From: an uncultured Pelagibacteraceae bacterium
Lineage (GTDB): Bacteria; Pseudomonadota; Alphaproteobacteria; Pelagibacterales; Pelagibacteraceae
Length of the DNA: 64,000 nt
Assembly: GCA_902592655.1 (NCBI GenBank)
Contig: CACJFE010000004.1
Location: forward strand, 17,501 to 81,500
Direction of reading: 5' to 3'
Shown here in pieces: positions 26,100 to 34,286 of the stretch. The position numbers were made by a program, and so were the translations under genes. The notes under the pieces are model-generated. The model was not told the origin of the DNA. It did not search any database and worked only from the letters and a program-made list of their open reading frames with translations. Every line of letters starts with the position of its first letter. Position 1 is the first letter of the stretch.

Positions 26100-26822
26100 A
26101 TGAGCCTTAGTAATAAAAAAATACTAGCAATTATTCCCGCACGTGAGGGGAGCAAAGGCTTAAAAGATAAGAACATAAAAAAATTTGCAGGTAAACCCTT
26201 AATTTATTGGTCTCTCAGATCTGCAAAAAAATCTAAATACATTAACAAACTTATAGTTTCCACTGATTCAAAAAAGATACAAAGTTACTGCAAATCAATG
26301 AAAATTGAAGTCCCTTTTTTAAGACCAAAAAAAATCTCAAAAGATAATTCTAAAAGTATAGAATTTATTCTACATACTTTAAAATTTTTAAAAAGAAAAA
26401 ATGAGTCATTTGATTATGTTATTCTTTTAGAACCAACATCGCCATTAACTACAAATGAAGATATTGATAAAGCTTTATTAAAATTACATAATAAAAGAGA
26501 TAAAGCCGACTCCATAGTAGGTATTTCTGAGAATATTAGTCATCATCCGTCATTTAATGTAAAAGTGAATAAATCTGGTTTTATTAAACCTTTAGAAAAA
26601 AAACTTTATAATTTACGTAGACAAAATTTAACTAAGCTTTTTTTTTATGATGGGAGTATATATATTTCAAAAACAAAAAAATTAGTGGAAAAAAAAACTT
26701 TTTATCATTCAAGAACTTTGGCTTTTATAACAGAAAAGTGGAAATCTATTGAAATAGATGACATTATAGATTTTGTTGCAGCAGAAGCTTTATTTAAAAA
26801 TAAAAAAAAATTTTATGAATAA
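26100..26822 (+). CDS. legF: CMP-nonulosonic acid (legionaminic acid) synthetase, NeuA/LegF-like
   Basis: 240-residue cytidylyltransferase. AIIPAREGSKGLKDKNIKKFAGKPLI is the NeuA signature, VSTDSKKI near residue 54 and LLEPTSPLTT near residue 113 complete the CTP site, and IEIDDIIDF near the end is conserved. It activates the nine-carbon acid made by LegI as a CMP ester. It is separated from the rest of the leg genes by ~13 kb and by the tRNA, but no other NeuA-type gene is present, so it most likely completes that pathway. Confidence 0.86.
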   Translation: MSLSNKKILAIIPAREGSKGLKDKNIKKFAGKPLIYWSLRSAKKSKYINKLIVSTDSKKIQSYCKSMKIEVPFLRPKKISKDNSKSIEFILHTLKFLKRKNESFDYVILLEPTSPLTTNEDIDKALLKLHNKRDKADSIVGISENISHHPSFNVKVNKSGFIKPLEKKLYNLRRQNLTKLFFYDGSIYISKTKKLVEKKTFYHSRTLAFITEKWKSIEIDDIIDFVAAEALFKNKKKFYE

Positions 26823-28128
26823 TTTAGGACAGAAATTACTTAAAAAAGCTCAAAAAATAATTCCGGGTGGAAACCAGCTTCTTTCTAAAAGAAGTGAGAT
26901 GTTTTTACCTGGCTTATGGCCAACATATTATAGTTCTTCAGTTGGATGTTTAGTTAAAGATTTAAATAAAAAAAAGTATTATGATTTTGCAGGAATGGGG
27001 GTAACTTCATGTATTTTAGGATACGCAGACAAGGACATTAATAGAGCAGTTATTAATGGTTTAAAAAAAGGATCAATGTCAACTTTAAATGCCCCAGAAG
27101 AATTTGATTTAGCAAAAAAATTGATTGAAATTCATAAATGGGCAGATATGGTAAGGTTTTCAAAGTCAGGCGGAGAAGCTTGTTTAATTGCAATAAGAAT
27201 TGCAAGAGCATTTTCAAACAAAGAAAAGATTGCTTTTTGTGGATATCATGGATGGCATGACTGGTATATGTCAGCAAATTTAGAAAATAAAAAGAGCCTT
27301 GATAATCAATTATTACCTGGACTTGGCAACAAAGGAATTTCTAAATCATTTAAAAACTCTATTTTTGCTTTCGAATATAACAATATAGAATCTTTGAAAA
27401 AAATATTTAAAAAACAAAAAAATAAAATTGGTGTTGTTATTATGGAACCTATGAGATTTACTCGACCAAAAGATAATTTTTTAAAAAAAGTTAAGGATTT
27501 ATCGAAAAAAAACGGAGCAATTTTAATATTTGATGAAATTACATCTGGTTTCCACGAAAACTACGGTGGTTTACATCTTAAATTTAAAGTGAGTCCTGAT
27601 ATGGCAATATTTGGTAAAGCCTTAGGAAATGGATATCCAATTTCTGCAGTTATTGGAAAAAAAAATATAATGGATTTCGCTCAAAGGACATTCATAAGCT
27701 CGACGATGTGGACTGATAGACTGGGTTTTATCGCTGGTCTATCTGCATTAAAAAAAATGAAAAAATTAAAAGTGCAAAAAAAACTTGTAAATATTGGTAG
27801 AAAAATTAAAAAGGGTTGGGTACTAGCTGCAAATAAAAATAAGATCAAAATTTCTGTTGGTGGTCTAGACTCTTTACCAAATTTTAGATTTGAATATGAT
27901 AATAATAAGGAAATATCTACTTTTTTTACGCAAGAAATGTTAAAACTTGGTTTTCTAGCAAAAGAAGCACTTGCAATGACTTATGTTTATAATGATAAGA
28001 TAATTAAGAAATATTTCACAGCTGTAAATGTTGTTTTTAATAAAATTAATTTGATTAATCAAAAAAAAATTAAATTTCCACTTAAGGGGCCAATAAAACA
28101 TTCTACTCTAAAAAGAATAACTTTTTAA
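26815..28128 (+). CDS. Class III aminotransferase, glutamate-1-semialdehyde aminomutase-like
   Basis: I place the start at ATG 26815 (MNNLGQKLLKKAQ), not the upstream 26773, which would overlap legF by 50 bases. The protein has ~437 residues. PGGNQLLSKRSEMFLPG, FSKSGGEACLIAIRIAR, GYHGWHDWY, FDEITSGF and FGKALGNGYP with the PLP lysine are all class III/HemL features. HemL itself is usually elsewhere and ~425 residues; this copy is in a glycan cluster and paired with a formyltransferase, so it probably aminates a sugar or ulosonic acid. The exact substrate is unknown. Confidence 0.78.
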   Translation: MNNLGQKLLKKAQKIIPGGNQLLSKRSEMFLPGLWPTYYSSSVGCLVKDLNKKKYYDFAGMGVTSCILGYADKDINRAVINGLKKGSMSTLNAPEEFDLAKKLIEIHKWADMVRFSKSGGEACLIAIRIARAFSNKEKIAFCGYHGWHDWYMSANLENKKSLDNQLLPGLGNKGISKSFKNSIFAFEYNNIESLKKIFKKQKNKIGVVIMEPMRFTRPKDNFLKKVKDLSKKNGAILIFDEITSGFHENYGGLHLKFKVSPDMAIFGKALGNGYPISAVIGKKNIMDFAQRTFISSTMWTDRLGFIAGLSALKKMKKLKVQKKLVNIGRKIKKGWVLAANKNKIKISVGGLDSLPNFRFEYDNNKEISTFFTQEMLKLGFLAKEALAMTYVYNDKIIKKYFTAVNVVFNKINLINQKKIKFPLKGPIKHSTLKRITF

Positions 28129-28131
28129 TTT

Positions 28132-29139
28132 ATGATAATTAATAACAACTTCAAAGTTGAAGATATAAAGAATATTGTAATTATAGGTTTTCACGAAAAA
28201 GTTGATGAGCTTATTAAAATAAATGACAAACTTAAGATTAACACTGAAGTGATAACTAGCTCAGACCAATCAAAAAATTTTCCAAAACACATCAAATTCA
28301 GAATTTTCGACAAAATTGATAAAGAATTTAAATCCTATTTAATTAAAAGCAAATTAGACTCAAATAATACTCTGTTTTTCTCTATTTCGGCTAGAAATAT
28401 TTTCAGGAAAGAAACAATTAAATATTTTAATAATAATCTAATTAATTTACATGGAAGTAGATTACCTTATGATGCTGGCGGAGCAGTCTATTCATGGCAA
28501 ATTTTAAAAGAAGATAGAATAGCTGCACTTACTATACACATGATCGATGAAAGTATAGACAGTGGTCCTATAATCATGCAAAAAACAATGTTGTATCCTA
28601 GTTATTGCAGAACTCCAATTGATTTACAAACATTTTGTAATGAAAAATTTGTAATAATGTACGAAGAATTTTTAAGAAAATTAAAGAATAAAGAAAAATT
28701 ACCTTTAAGTCACCAGTCAAAATATATCGGCAGATATAATCCAAGATTAAGCACCGACCAAAGTGGTTGGATTGACTGGGGTCTAGAGTCTTATGACTTG
28801 ATAAGTTTTATAAATGCATTCGATAAACCTTACGATGGAGCAAGCACTTTTATAAATAACAAAAAATATAAAAGACTATTCATAAAAAAAGCTCAATTAC
28901 ATGGAGGAGAAACTCCAAACCATCCCTATATGCAAGGTATTATTGTAAGACATGATAAAGATTGGATTATTGTGTCAACAAAAGGAAAACATATGATTGT
29001 TATAGAGGAAGTTCTTGATAAAAATAAAAAAAACATTATTTCTGATTTAAAAGTAGGTGATAGATTTTATACTCCACAAAATAAAATTGAAAAAGATAGA
29101 TCAGAAAGAGTCTTTTATAATTCTAAAGGCAGAAAATAA
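28132..29139 (+). CDS. Formyltransferase family protein (sugar N-formyltransferase candidate)
   Basis: 335 residues of the methionyl-tRNA/sugar formyltransferase family. The catalytic core NLINLHGSRLPYDAGGAVYSWQIL holds the Asn and His, and MIDESIDSGPIIMQ the Asp, of the N-H-D triad; an Fmt-C-like domain (GWIDWGLESYDLISFINAFDKPYDGAS) follows from ~residue 205. It would transfer a formyl group from N10-formyl-tetrahydrofolate to an amine. The aminotransferase 4 bases upstream is the likely source of that amine, suggesting a formamido sugar. True Fmt normally sits beside def, which is absent here. Confidence 0.78.
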   Translation: MIINNNFKVEDIKNIVIIGFHEKVDELIKINDKLKINTEVITSSDQSKNFPKHIKFRIFDKIDKEFKSYLIKSKLDSNNTLFFSISARNIFRKETIKYFNNNLINLHGSRLPYDAGGAVYSWQILKEDRIAALTIHMIDESIDSGPIIMQKTMLYPSYCRTPIDLQTFCNEKFVIMYEEFLRKLKNKEKLPLSHQSKYIGRYNPRLSTDQSGWIDWGLESYDLISFINAFDKPYDGASTFINNKKYKRLFIKKAQLHGGETPNHPYMQGIIVRHDKDWIIVSTKGKHMIVIEEVLDKNKKNIISDLKVGDRFYTPQNKIEKDRSERVFYNSKGRK

Positions 29140-29182
29140 AATGCTAATACTTGGTGGGCATCTAGATAATACTTACTTTTAA

Positions 29183-29212
29183 TTGCAAAATTAGCCAATA
29201 ATCTGCTATTTA
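29183..29212 (+). promoter_or_regulatory. Promoter candidate for the isolated 5S rRNA
   Basis: TTGCAA (29183-29188) and TATTTA (29207-29212) with an 18-base spacer lie 30 bases upstream of the mature 5S start. A 5S gene detached from its rRNA operon by 29 kb of glycan genes needs its own promoter, and this is the best match in the 102-base gap. Confidence 0.35.
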
Positions 29213-29241
29213 CATGATCAACTAAAAATATTATAAATCGC

Positions 29242-29359
29242 TGCCTGGTGATTATTGCGAAGGGGTTACACCCGATCCCATTCCGAACTCGGAAGTTAAG
29301 TCCTTCAGCGCCAATGGTACTTTGTCTTAAGACATGGAAGAGTAGGACATTGCCAGGCT
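29242..29359 (+). rRNA. rrf: 5S ribosomal RNA
   Basis: TGCCTGGTGATT at the start pairs with TTGCCAGGC at the end (helix I), and the conserved CCCGATCCCATTCCGAACTCGGAAGTTAAG of loops B and C is intact. The length (~118) is normal. It is on the same strand as the 23S but ~28.9 kb away. Its 3' end lies only ~10 bases before rpmJ. The exact ends are uncertain by 1-3 bases. Confidence 0.96.
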
Positions 29360-29368
29360 CACAAAATT

Positions 29369-29494
29369 ATGAAAATAGCTAGTTCTTTAAAGTCACTAAA
29401 AAAAAGAGATCTTAATTCTAAGTTGGTTAAGCGAAGAGGTAAGCTGTACGTTATTAATAAAAAAAACCCAAGGTTTAAAGCTCGTCAGGGTTAA
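29369..29494 (+). CDS. rpmJ: 50S ribosomal protein L36
   Basis: 41 residues, not in the ORF track because of its size. [14 protein letters not shown]...[23 protein letters not shown] is the alphaproteobacterial L36 form without the zinc cysteines. It starts about 10 bases after the 5S end with no visible Shine-Dalgarno, so it is likely cotranscribed with 5S and released by 5S processing. Confidence 0.95.
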   Translation: MKIASSLKSLKKRDLNSKLVKRRGKLYVINKKNPRFKARQG

Positions 29495-29495
29495 T

Positions 29496-29606
29496 ATGAG
29501 TAAAAATGACTTCAAAAAAACTTATGATGGGTTCACTAAATTTGTATTATGGGGAACAATTGCTGTTTTAGCTATTTTAGTTATCCTTGCAATTACTTTA
29601 CTTTAA
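29496..29606 (+). CDS. aa3-type cytochrome c oxidase subunit IV (small membrane protein)
   Basis: 36 residues, missing from the ORF track. MSKNDFKKTYDGFTKFVLWGTIAVLAILVILAITLL has the short polar head, the TYxGFxK-x-x-x-WGT motif and the single transmembrane helix of the bacterial aa3 oxidase subunit IV family. In alphaproteobacteria it often precedes pntA, as here. It follows the rpmJ stop by one base. Confidence 0.85.
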   Translation: MSKNDFKKTYDGFTKFVLWGTIAVLAILVILAITLL

Positions 29607-29626
29607 AAATCAAAGAGAACAATTAA

Positions 29627-30721
29627 ATGATAGTGGGTTCAATAAAAGAAGATTTAGCATTAGAGAAAAGAATTTCAATTACTCCTGAAACAGCAAAAAA
29701 TTTGATGGGATTAGGGTTAAGAGTACACATTGAGAAAGATTATGCTAATCATTTAGGCTTAGATGACAGCAAATATAGAGATGTGGGTGTCGAAATAAAG
29801 TCTTCAGCAAATGAAGTTTCAAAAACTAGTGATTTAATTATAAAGGTGAATTGCCCGTCTGAAAATGAAATTAATATTTTGAAAGAAAATACAATATTAG
29901 TTGGAATGATGAATCCATCAAAAAATAAAAATCAAATTGATAAAATAATGAATAAAAAAATTAAAATTTTTTCACTTGAATTACTACCTCGAATAACTAG
30001 AGCTCAATCAATGGATGTATTATCATCTCAATCAAATTTAGCCGGTTATAGAGCAGTTATTGATTGTGTTGCAGAATTTGAAAAATCTATACCAATGATG
30101 ATGACAGCTGCAGGAACAGTTCCAGCTGCAAAAGTTTTAGTTATCGGAGCAGGCGTAGCAGGATTACAGGCTATTGCTACAGCAAAAAGACTAGGAGCAA
30201 TCGTTTCAGCCACAGATGTGAGAGTGGCATCAAAAGAACAGGTAGAAAGTTTAGGTGGAAAGTTTTTAATGGTTGAACAATATGAGGATATGGAAACCAA
30301 AGGAGGTTACGCTAAAGAAGTATCAGAGGACTACAAAAAAAAACAAGCAGAAATGATGAAAGAAGCACTAAAAAAAAATGATATTGTGATATGTACTGCA
30401 TTAATACCTGGTAAGCCAGCCCCAAGAATTTTAACTGAGGAATTAGTAAAATTAATGAAACCAGGTTCTATTGTTTATGATTTAGCCGCTGAACAAGGTG
30501 GTAACTCTGCCTTTTCAGAACCTGGGAAAATTAATACAATTGATGGAATAAAGATAATAGGTGTAAAAAGTTTAATGAATAGTTTGCCTCTTACTGCCTC
30601 GAGTTTATACGCTAAAAACTTATTTAGCTTCATTAGAAATTTGTATAGTAGAGAAAAGAAGATTTTCAATATTAATTTTGAAGATGAAATTATTGAAAAA
30701 TCAATGATAAAAGAGATTTAA
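29627..30721 (+). CDS. pntAA: NAD(P) transhydrogenase subunit alpha part 1 (NAD-binding domain I)
   Basis: 364 residues forming the soluble NAD(H)-binding domain of proton-translocating transhydrogenase. EKRISITPETAKNL at the N-terminus, RITRAQSMDVLSSQSNLAGYRAV (near residue 122), the Rossmann VIGAGVAGLQAIATAKRLGA and DLAAEQGGN (near residue 286) are all conserved. The alpha chain is split into two genes, as in other alphaproteobacteria. The enzyme makes NADPH at the expense of the proton gradient. Next gene is 2 bases away. Confidence 0.96.
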   Translation: MIVGSIKEDLALEKRISITPETAKNLMGLGLRVHIEKDYANHLGLDDSKYRDVGVEIKSSANEVSKTSDLIIKVNCPSENEINILKENTILVGMMNPSKNKNQIDKIMNKKIKIFSLELLPRITRAQSMDVLSSQSNLAGYRAVIDCVAEFEKSIPMMMTAAGTVPAAKVLVIGAGVAGLQAIATAKRLGAIVSATDVRVASKEQVESLGGKFLMVEQYEDMETKGGYAKEVSEDYKKKQAEMMKEALKKNDIVICTALIPGKPAPRILTEELVKLMKPGSIVYDLAAEQGGNSAFSEPGKINTIDGIKIIGVKSLMNSLPLTASSLYAKNLFSFIRNLYSREKKIFNINFEDEIIEKSMIKEI

Positions 30722-30723
30722 TT

Positions 30724-31035
30724 ATGGAAATAGATCCGTTTATATTTAGATTAAGCATATTTATTTTATCAATATTTATTGGTTATTATGTAGTGTGGAG
30801 CGTAACACCGTCTCTTCACACACCTTTAATGTCCGTCACCAATGCTATTTCATCAGTTATCATTGTTGGAGCTATAATAGCAGCTCTAGCTGGATCATCG
30901 GGAGATATTTTTGATGTATCAAGTATTTTTGGATATATCGCAATTGTCTTAGCAGCAATTAATATCTTCGGAGGTTTCCTAGTAACTCAAAGAATGCTCC
31001 AAATGTATAAAAAAAAGAAAGATAAAAAGAAATGA
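30724..31035 (+). CDS. pntAB: NAD(P) transhydrogenase subunit alpha part 2 (membrane)
   Basis: 103 residues with three predicted membrane helices. VWSVTPSLHTPLMSVTNAISSVIIVGAI is the family signature in the first half of domain II, and GGFLVTQRMLQMYKKK closes the third helix with a basic cytoplasmic tail. It forms the proton channel together with PntB. It overlaps pntB by 4 bases. Confidence 0.95.
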   Translation: MEIDPFIFRLSIFILSIFIGYYVVWSVTPSLHTPLMSVTNAISSVIIVGAIIAALAGSSGDIFDVSSIFGYIAIVLAAINIFGGFLVTQRMLQMYKKKKDKKK

Positions 31036-32435
31036 TATCCGCGAATTTGTCAGCAGTTTTTTATTTAGTATCGGGTATATTGTTTATTCTTGCACTGAGA
31101 GGCTTATCTTCACCAGATACGTCAAGAAAAGGTAATTACTTCGGTATTGCAGGAATGATAATTGCAATAGTTGTAACATTCTTATCTATAGGTAATTTTT
31201 CTACGTCTTTATCATATGTGATAATTTTTTTGTTAATTGGAGGTGCGCTGGGCGCTTTTATTGCTTTTAAAATTCCAATGACAGCAATGCCTGAATTAGT
31301 TGCGGGTTTTCACAGTTTAGTTGGATTAGCCGCTGTCTTTGTTGCAATAGCAGCTTTCTTAAATCCAGAAGCTTTTAATTTAGGAATTGTTGGAGATATA
31401 AAACTAGCGAGTTTGATAGAAATGTCAATCGGTGCTGCAGTAGGTGCAATAACTTTTTCCGGTTCTATAATAGCTTTTTTAAAATTAAGAGGGATAATGT
31501 CTGGCTCTCCAATTACTTTTGGCGGTCAGCACTTTTTAAATTTATTACTTGGTATTGGTATCTTTGTTTTAATTTTTTATTTATGTAAAACTCAATCTAC
31601 CAATATCTTTTGGATTTTAGTTTTAATTTCATTTTTAGTAGGAATTTTATTAATCATACCAATTGGTGGAGCCGATATGCCAGTAGTGATTTCAATGCTT
31701 AATTCTTATTCTGGTTGGGCAGCAGCTGGAATAGGTTTTACATTAGAAAATACAGCTTTAATTATAACTGGAGCACTTGTAGGTTCATCAGGCGCGATAC
31801 TTTCATACATAATGTGTAAGGCAATGAATAGGTCTTTTGTGAGCGTGATACTTGGCGGTTTTGGCGCTGATAATTCAACTGACAGTAAAAAAGATAAGCA
31901 AGATCAAAAACCTGTAAAAAGTGGTAATGCAGAGGATGCTGCCTTTTTAATGAAAAATGCATCATCAGTTATAATTGTTCCAGGTTATGGTATGGCCGTG
32001 GCTCAAGCTCAACACGCTCTAAGAGAGATGGTAGATAAATTAAAAAAGAATGATATCAAAGTTACATATGCTATACACCCGGTCGCCGGAAGAATGCCGG
32101 GTCACATGAATGTCTTATTAGCAGAGGCAAATGTTCCATATGATGAGGTTTTTGAATTAGAGGATATCAATAACGATTTTGCAAATTCAGATGTTGCATT
32201 TGTAATTGGTGCTAATGATGTAACAAATCCTGTTGCTAAAACAGATCCCAAAAGCCCAATATTTGGTATGCCAGTTCTTGATGTAGAGAAATGTAAATCA
32301 GTTTTATTTGTTAAAAGAAGCTTATCACCTGGATATGCTGGAATAGATAATGAACTATTTTATAAAGACAATACATTAATGTTATTCGCTGATGCGAAAA
32401 AAATGACAGAAGATATTGTAAAGAATTTGGATTGA
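31032..32435 (+). CDS. pntB: NAD(P) transhydrogenase subunit beta
   Basis: 467 residues. The first ~270 form about nine membrane helices (domain II, with the conserved FHSLVGLAAVFVA and SYSGWAAAGIGF). The last ~180 form the NADP(H) domain III, with VPGYGMAVAQAQHALREM, HPVAGRMPGHMNVLLAEANVPYDEV and GANDVTNPVAKTDP-type motifs. All parts expected for function are present. It ends the pnt operon or continues into the transaldolase gene (TGATG overlap). Confidence 0.96.
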   Translation: MISANLSAVFYLVSGILFILALRGLSSPDTSRKGNYFGIAGMIIAIVVTFLSIGNFSTSLSYVIIFLLIGGALGAFIAFKIPMTAMPELVAGFHSLVGLAAVFVAIAAFLNPEAFNLGIVGDIKLASLIEMSIGAAVGAITFSGSIIAFLKLRGIMSGSPITFGGQHFLNLLLGIGIFVLIFYLCKTQSTNIFWILVLISFLVGILLIIPIGGADMPVVISMLNSYSGWAAAGIGFTLENTALIITGALVGSSGAILSYIMCKAMNRSFVSVILGGFGADNSTDSKKDKQDQKPVKSGNAEDAAFLMKNASSVIIVPGYGMAVAQAQHALREMVDKLKKNDIKVTYAIHPVAGRMPGHMNVLLAEANVPYDEVFELEDINNDFANSDVAFVIGANDVTNPVAKTDPKSPIFGMPVLDVEKCKSVLFVKRSLSPGYAGIDNELFYKDNTLMLFADAKKMTEDIVKNLD

Positions 32436-33133
32436 TGAAAACGAAAGTATTTTGTGACATTGCTGATTATGAAACAATTAAATTATTTAATAAAAAATCT
32501 TTGGTAGATGGTTTTACCACTAATCCAAGTCTAATGAGATTAGCTGGAGCAAAAAATTATAGAGATTATTCCCTAAAAATTCTTAAGGTTTGTAAAAAAA
32601 AACCAATTTCTTTTGAGGTGTTTGCAGATAATTCTAAAAACATGTTAAAACAAGCTTATGAGATTAATTCCTGGGGTAAAAACGTTTATGTTAAAATACC
32701 AGTAGTAAACTCCAAAGGAATATTTATGGGATCTATAATTAAAGAATTAAGCGACAAGGGAATAAAATTGAATATAACAGCAGTTTATACATTTGAGCAA
32801 ACTAAAAAAATTTATAAAAAATTGAATAAAAAAACTAAGTCGATAATTTCTATATTTGCTGGACGAATGGCAGATAAAGGAAAAGATCCTGTCCCAATAT
32901 TTAAAAAAAGTCTTTTTTTAACAAAAAAAAATAAAAATATTGAAATTTTATGGGCAAGTACTAGAGAAGCATATAATTATATTCAGGCAAAACAAATTAA
33001 ATGTAATATTATTACTATGCCACCAAAAATTATTAATCAAATCAATACTTTTGGAAAAAGTTTTAATAAAATGACCTTAGATACTGTTAAAGGTTTTCTT
33101 AAAGACAGCAAGAAATCAAAATTCTATTTATAA
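32435..33133 (+). CDS. Transaldolase-family / fructose-6-phosphate aldolase-like protein
   Basis: I choose ATG 32435 over the track's TTG at 32432 because it gives TGATG coupling to pntB. The ~232-residue protein is of the short transaldolase class: VFCDIADYETIK, VDGFTTNPSLMRLAG (near residue 27) and VYVKIPVVNSKG with the Schiff-base Lys near residue 84 are visible; SIFAGRMADKG (near residue 140) is the phosphate-binding strand. It may be a transaldolase of the pentose phosphate pathway or an F6P aldolase; short members include both. Confidence 0.82.
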   Translation: MKTKVFCDIADYETIKLFNKKSLVDGFTTNPSLMRLAGAKNYRDYSLKILKVCKKKPISFEVFADNSKNMLKQAYEINSWGKNVYVKIPVVNSKGIFMGSIIKELSDKGIKLNITAVYTFEQTKKIYKKLNKKTKSIISIFAGRMADKGKDPVPIFKKSLFLTKKNKNIEILWASTREAYNYIQAKQIKCNIITMPPKIINQINTFGKSFNKMTLDTVKGFLKDSKKSKFYL

Positions 33134-33141
33134 TAATGATT

Positions 33142-33218
<77 letters not shown>

Positions 33219-33223
33219 TTAAA

Positions 33224-33427
33224 TTACTTTTTTTTTATATTAATAGCCTGAAGTTTATTTTTTTCTTCTTTAATATCGTAAATTATTTTTTGGTCCTCTT
33301 TTAAAACTCTTAATTTCGATTCCTCTAAAGCTGAAACATGAAGAAAAATATCTTTTTTTGTTTCATCATCAGTTATAAATCCATATCCTTTTTTGGCGTT
33401 AAACCACTTAAGCTTACCTGATGGCAT
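33224..33427 (-). CDS. cspA: Cold-shock domain protein
   Basis: 67 residues from ATG 33427 (MPSGKLKWFNAKKGYGFI); the track's longer form adds MRGLQ. KWFNAKKGYGFITDD holds RNP1 and DIFLHVSAL RNP2, the nucleic-acid binding face of the CSD. The protein is of normal size. It follows rpsU closely, and rpsU-csp pairing is a translation-related arrangement seen in related bacteria. It ends 6 bases before the tRNA-fMet gene. Confidence 0.92.
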   Translation of the reverse strand: MPSGKLKWFNAKKGYGFITDDETKKDIFLHVSALEESKLRVLKEDQKIIYDIKEEKNKLQAINIKKK

Positions 33428-33449
33428 TTGTAATCCTCTCATTTTATTA

Positions 33450-33644
33450 TTAATATCTATTTTTAAGTTTTTGGAGTTTTTTTATTCTTTTTAAGTTTTC
33501 CGTCTGAACTCGTTTTTTTTTCTCAGATGGTTTTTCATAAGTGCTTTTCATCTTCATCACTTTAAAAAAACCTTCTTTTTGAAGCTTTCTTTTTAGAACT
33601 CTTATAGCTTGTTCTACGTTGTTATCTTTTACATCTATTTTAAT
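33450..33644 (-). CDS. rpsU: 30S ribosomal protein S21 with apparent ATT start codon
   Basis: Not in the ORF track. The minus-strand frame reads IKIDVKDNNVEQAIRVLKRKLQKEGFF...MKMKSTYEKPSEKKKR...KLKNRY and stops with TAA at 33452-33450 (64 residues). The N-terminus aligns with the start of S21 (M-x-x-V-x-V-x-x-N-x-x-x-E-x-A-L). Between the in-frame TAA at 33659-33657 and that start there is only CCG GAG GTT TTT, so no ATG, GTG or TTG is possible. ATT 33644-33642 lies 5 bases after a perfect GGAGG, so AUU is the probable initiation codon. Confidence 0.85.
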   Translation of the reverse strand: MKIDVKDNNVEQAIRVLKRKLQKEGFFKVMKMKSTYEKPSEKKKRVQTENLKRIKKLQKLKNRY

Positions 33645-33649
33645 AAAAA

Positions 33650-33654
33650 CCTCC
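33650..33654 (-). promoter_or_regulatory. Shine-Dalgarno GGAGG of rpsU
   Basis: A perfect GGAGG with a 5-base spacer to the ATT codon at 33644. Strong ribosome binding sites are scarce in this window, and this one fixes the non-canonical start of rpsU. Confidence 0.8.
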
Positions 33655-33695
33655 GGTTAATTTTACTGGTAGTTATCATTTGATATATTATTTGT

Positions 33696-34280
33696 CTATA
33701 GCGAAGCTGCTTGAGCCTTTTTTTCCTCTCTTAACTTAGCTTTTTTTTCTCTTTCAATTCTCCTTTTGGCCTTATCTAAACTTTTTTGAAAGGCTTCTTG
33801 AGTACATAAAGCTAAGATTACTGGGTCTCTTGGCTTCAAGTTTGAAAAGTTCCAATAACTTCTTTTTCTAATTAAAGAAACAGTTCCTTTAGTGCTACCA
33901 ACTAATTTTGAAATTTGTCCATCAGTCAACTCTGATGCGTTTTTACACAGCCATAATATTGCATCTGGTCTGTCTTGTCTTTTTGATAAAGGAGTATACT
34001 TTGGTTTTTTTCTCTCTTTTATCTCAACTTCCTCAATTTTTTTTAAGAGACTTAATTTTTTCGTCTTATCTTTTGAACATTTTTCAATTTCTTCTCTTGA
34101 TAGCTGTCCAGCTAAAATTGGATTATAAGCTTTTATACCTTTAGCAACATCTCCATCTGCAATACCTTTTACCTCTAGCTCATGCAAATTACAAAATTCG
34201 GCAATTTGTTTAAAAGTTAAAGTGGTGTTCTCTACAAGCCAAACAGCTGTAGCTTTTGGCATAAATGGTGCTTCACTCAT
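33696..34280 (-). CDS. trcR: Cell cycle regulator TrcR-like (DUF1013)
   Basis: 194 residues. MPKATAVWLVENTTLTFKQIAEFCNLHELEVKGIADGDVAKGIKAYNPI at the start and KYTPLSKRQDRPDAILWLCKNASELTDGQISKLVGSTKGTV in the middle are the two helix-turn-helix-like segments of the DUF1013/TrcR family, restricted to alphaproteobacteria. The C-terminus is a basic coiled coil (KAKRRIEREKKAKLREEKK). It is thought to act on transcription in the cell cycle. Its family restriction supports the taxonomic call. Confidence 0.88.
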   Translation of the reverse strand: MSEAPFMPKATAVWLVENTTLTFKQIAEFCNLHELEVKGIADGDVAKGIKAYNPILAGQLSREEIEKCSKDKTKKLSLLKKIEEVEIKERKKPKYTPLSKRQDRPDAILWLCKNASELTDGQISKLVGSTKGTVSLIRKRSYWNFSNLKPRDPVILALCTQEAFQKSLDKAKRRIEREKKAKLREEKKAQAASL

Positions 34281-34286
34281 AAATTA

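Noticed and set aside
26773-26814. Upstream start of the HemL-like gene
   Set aside because: It would overlap legF by 50 bases and adds MLQQKLYLKIKKNF, which has no family similarity; ATG 26815 matches the expected N-terminus.
345-29241. Prophage, transposon or CRISPR in the island
   Set aside because: No integrase, transposase, terminal inverted repeats, phage structural genes or repeat-spacer array was seen; only the 23S-end repeat hints at insertion.
32432-32434. TTG start of the transaldolase-like gene
   Set aside because: The next codon is ATG coupled to the pntB stop (TGATG), the more likely start.
33224-33644. Possible S21-cold-shock fusion protein
   Set aside because: A first reading seemed to run the S21 frame into cspA, but recounting shows a TAA at 33452-33450 and a different frame for cspA.
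33892-34144. Two overlapping plus-strand ORFs of 78 codons
   Set aside because: Both are antisense shadows of trcR, with no recognisable domain.
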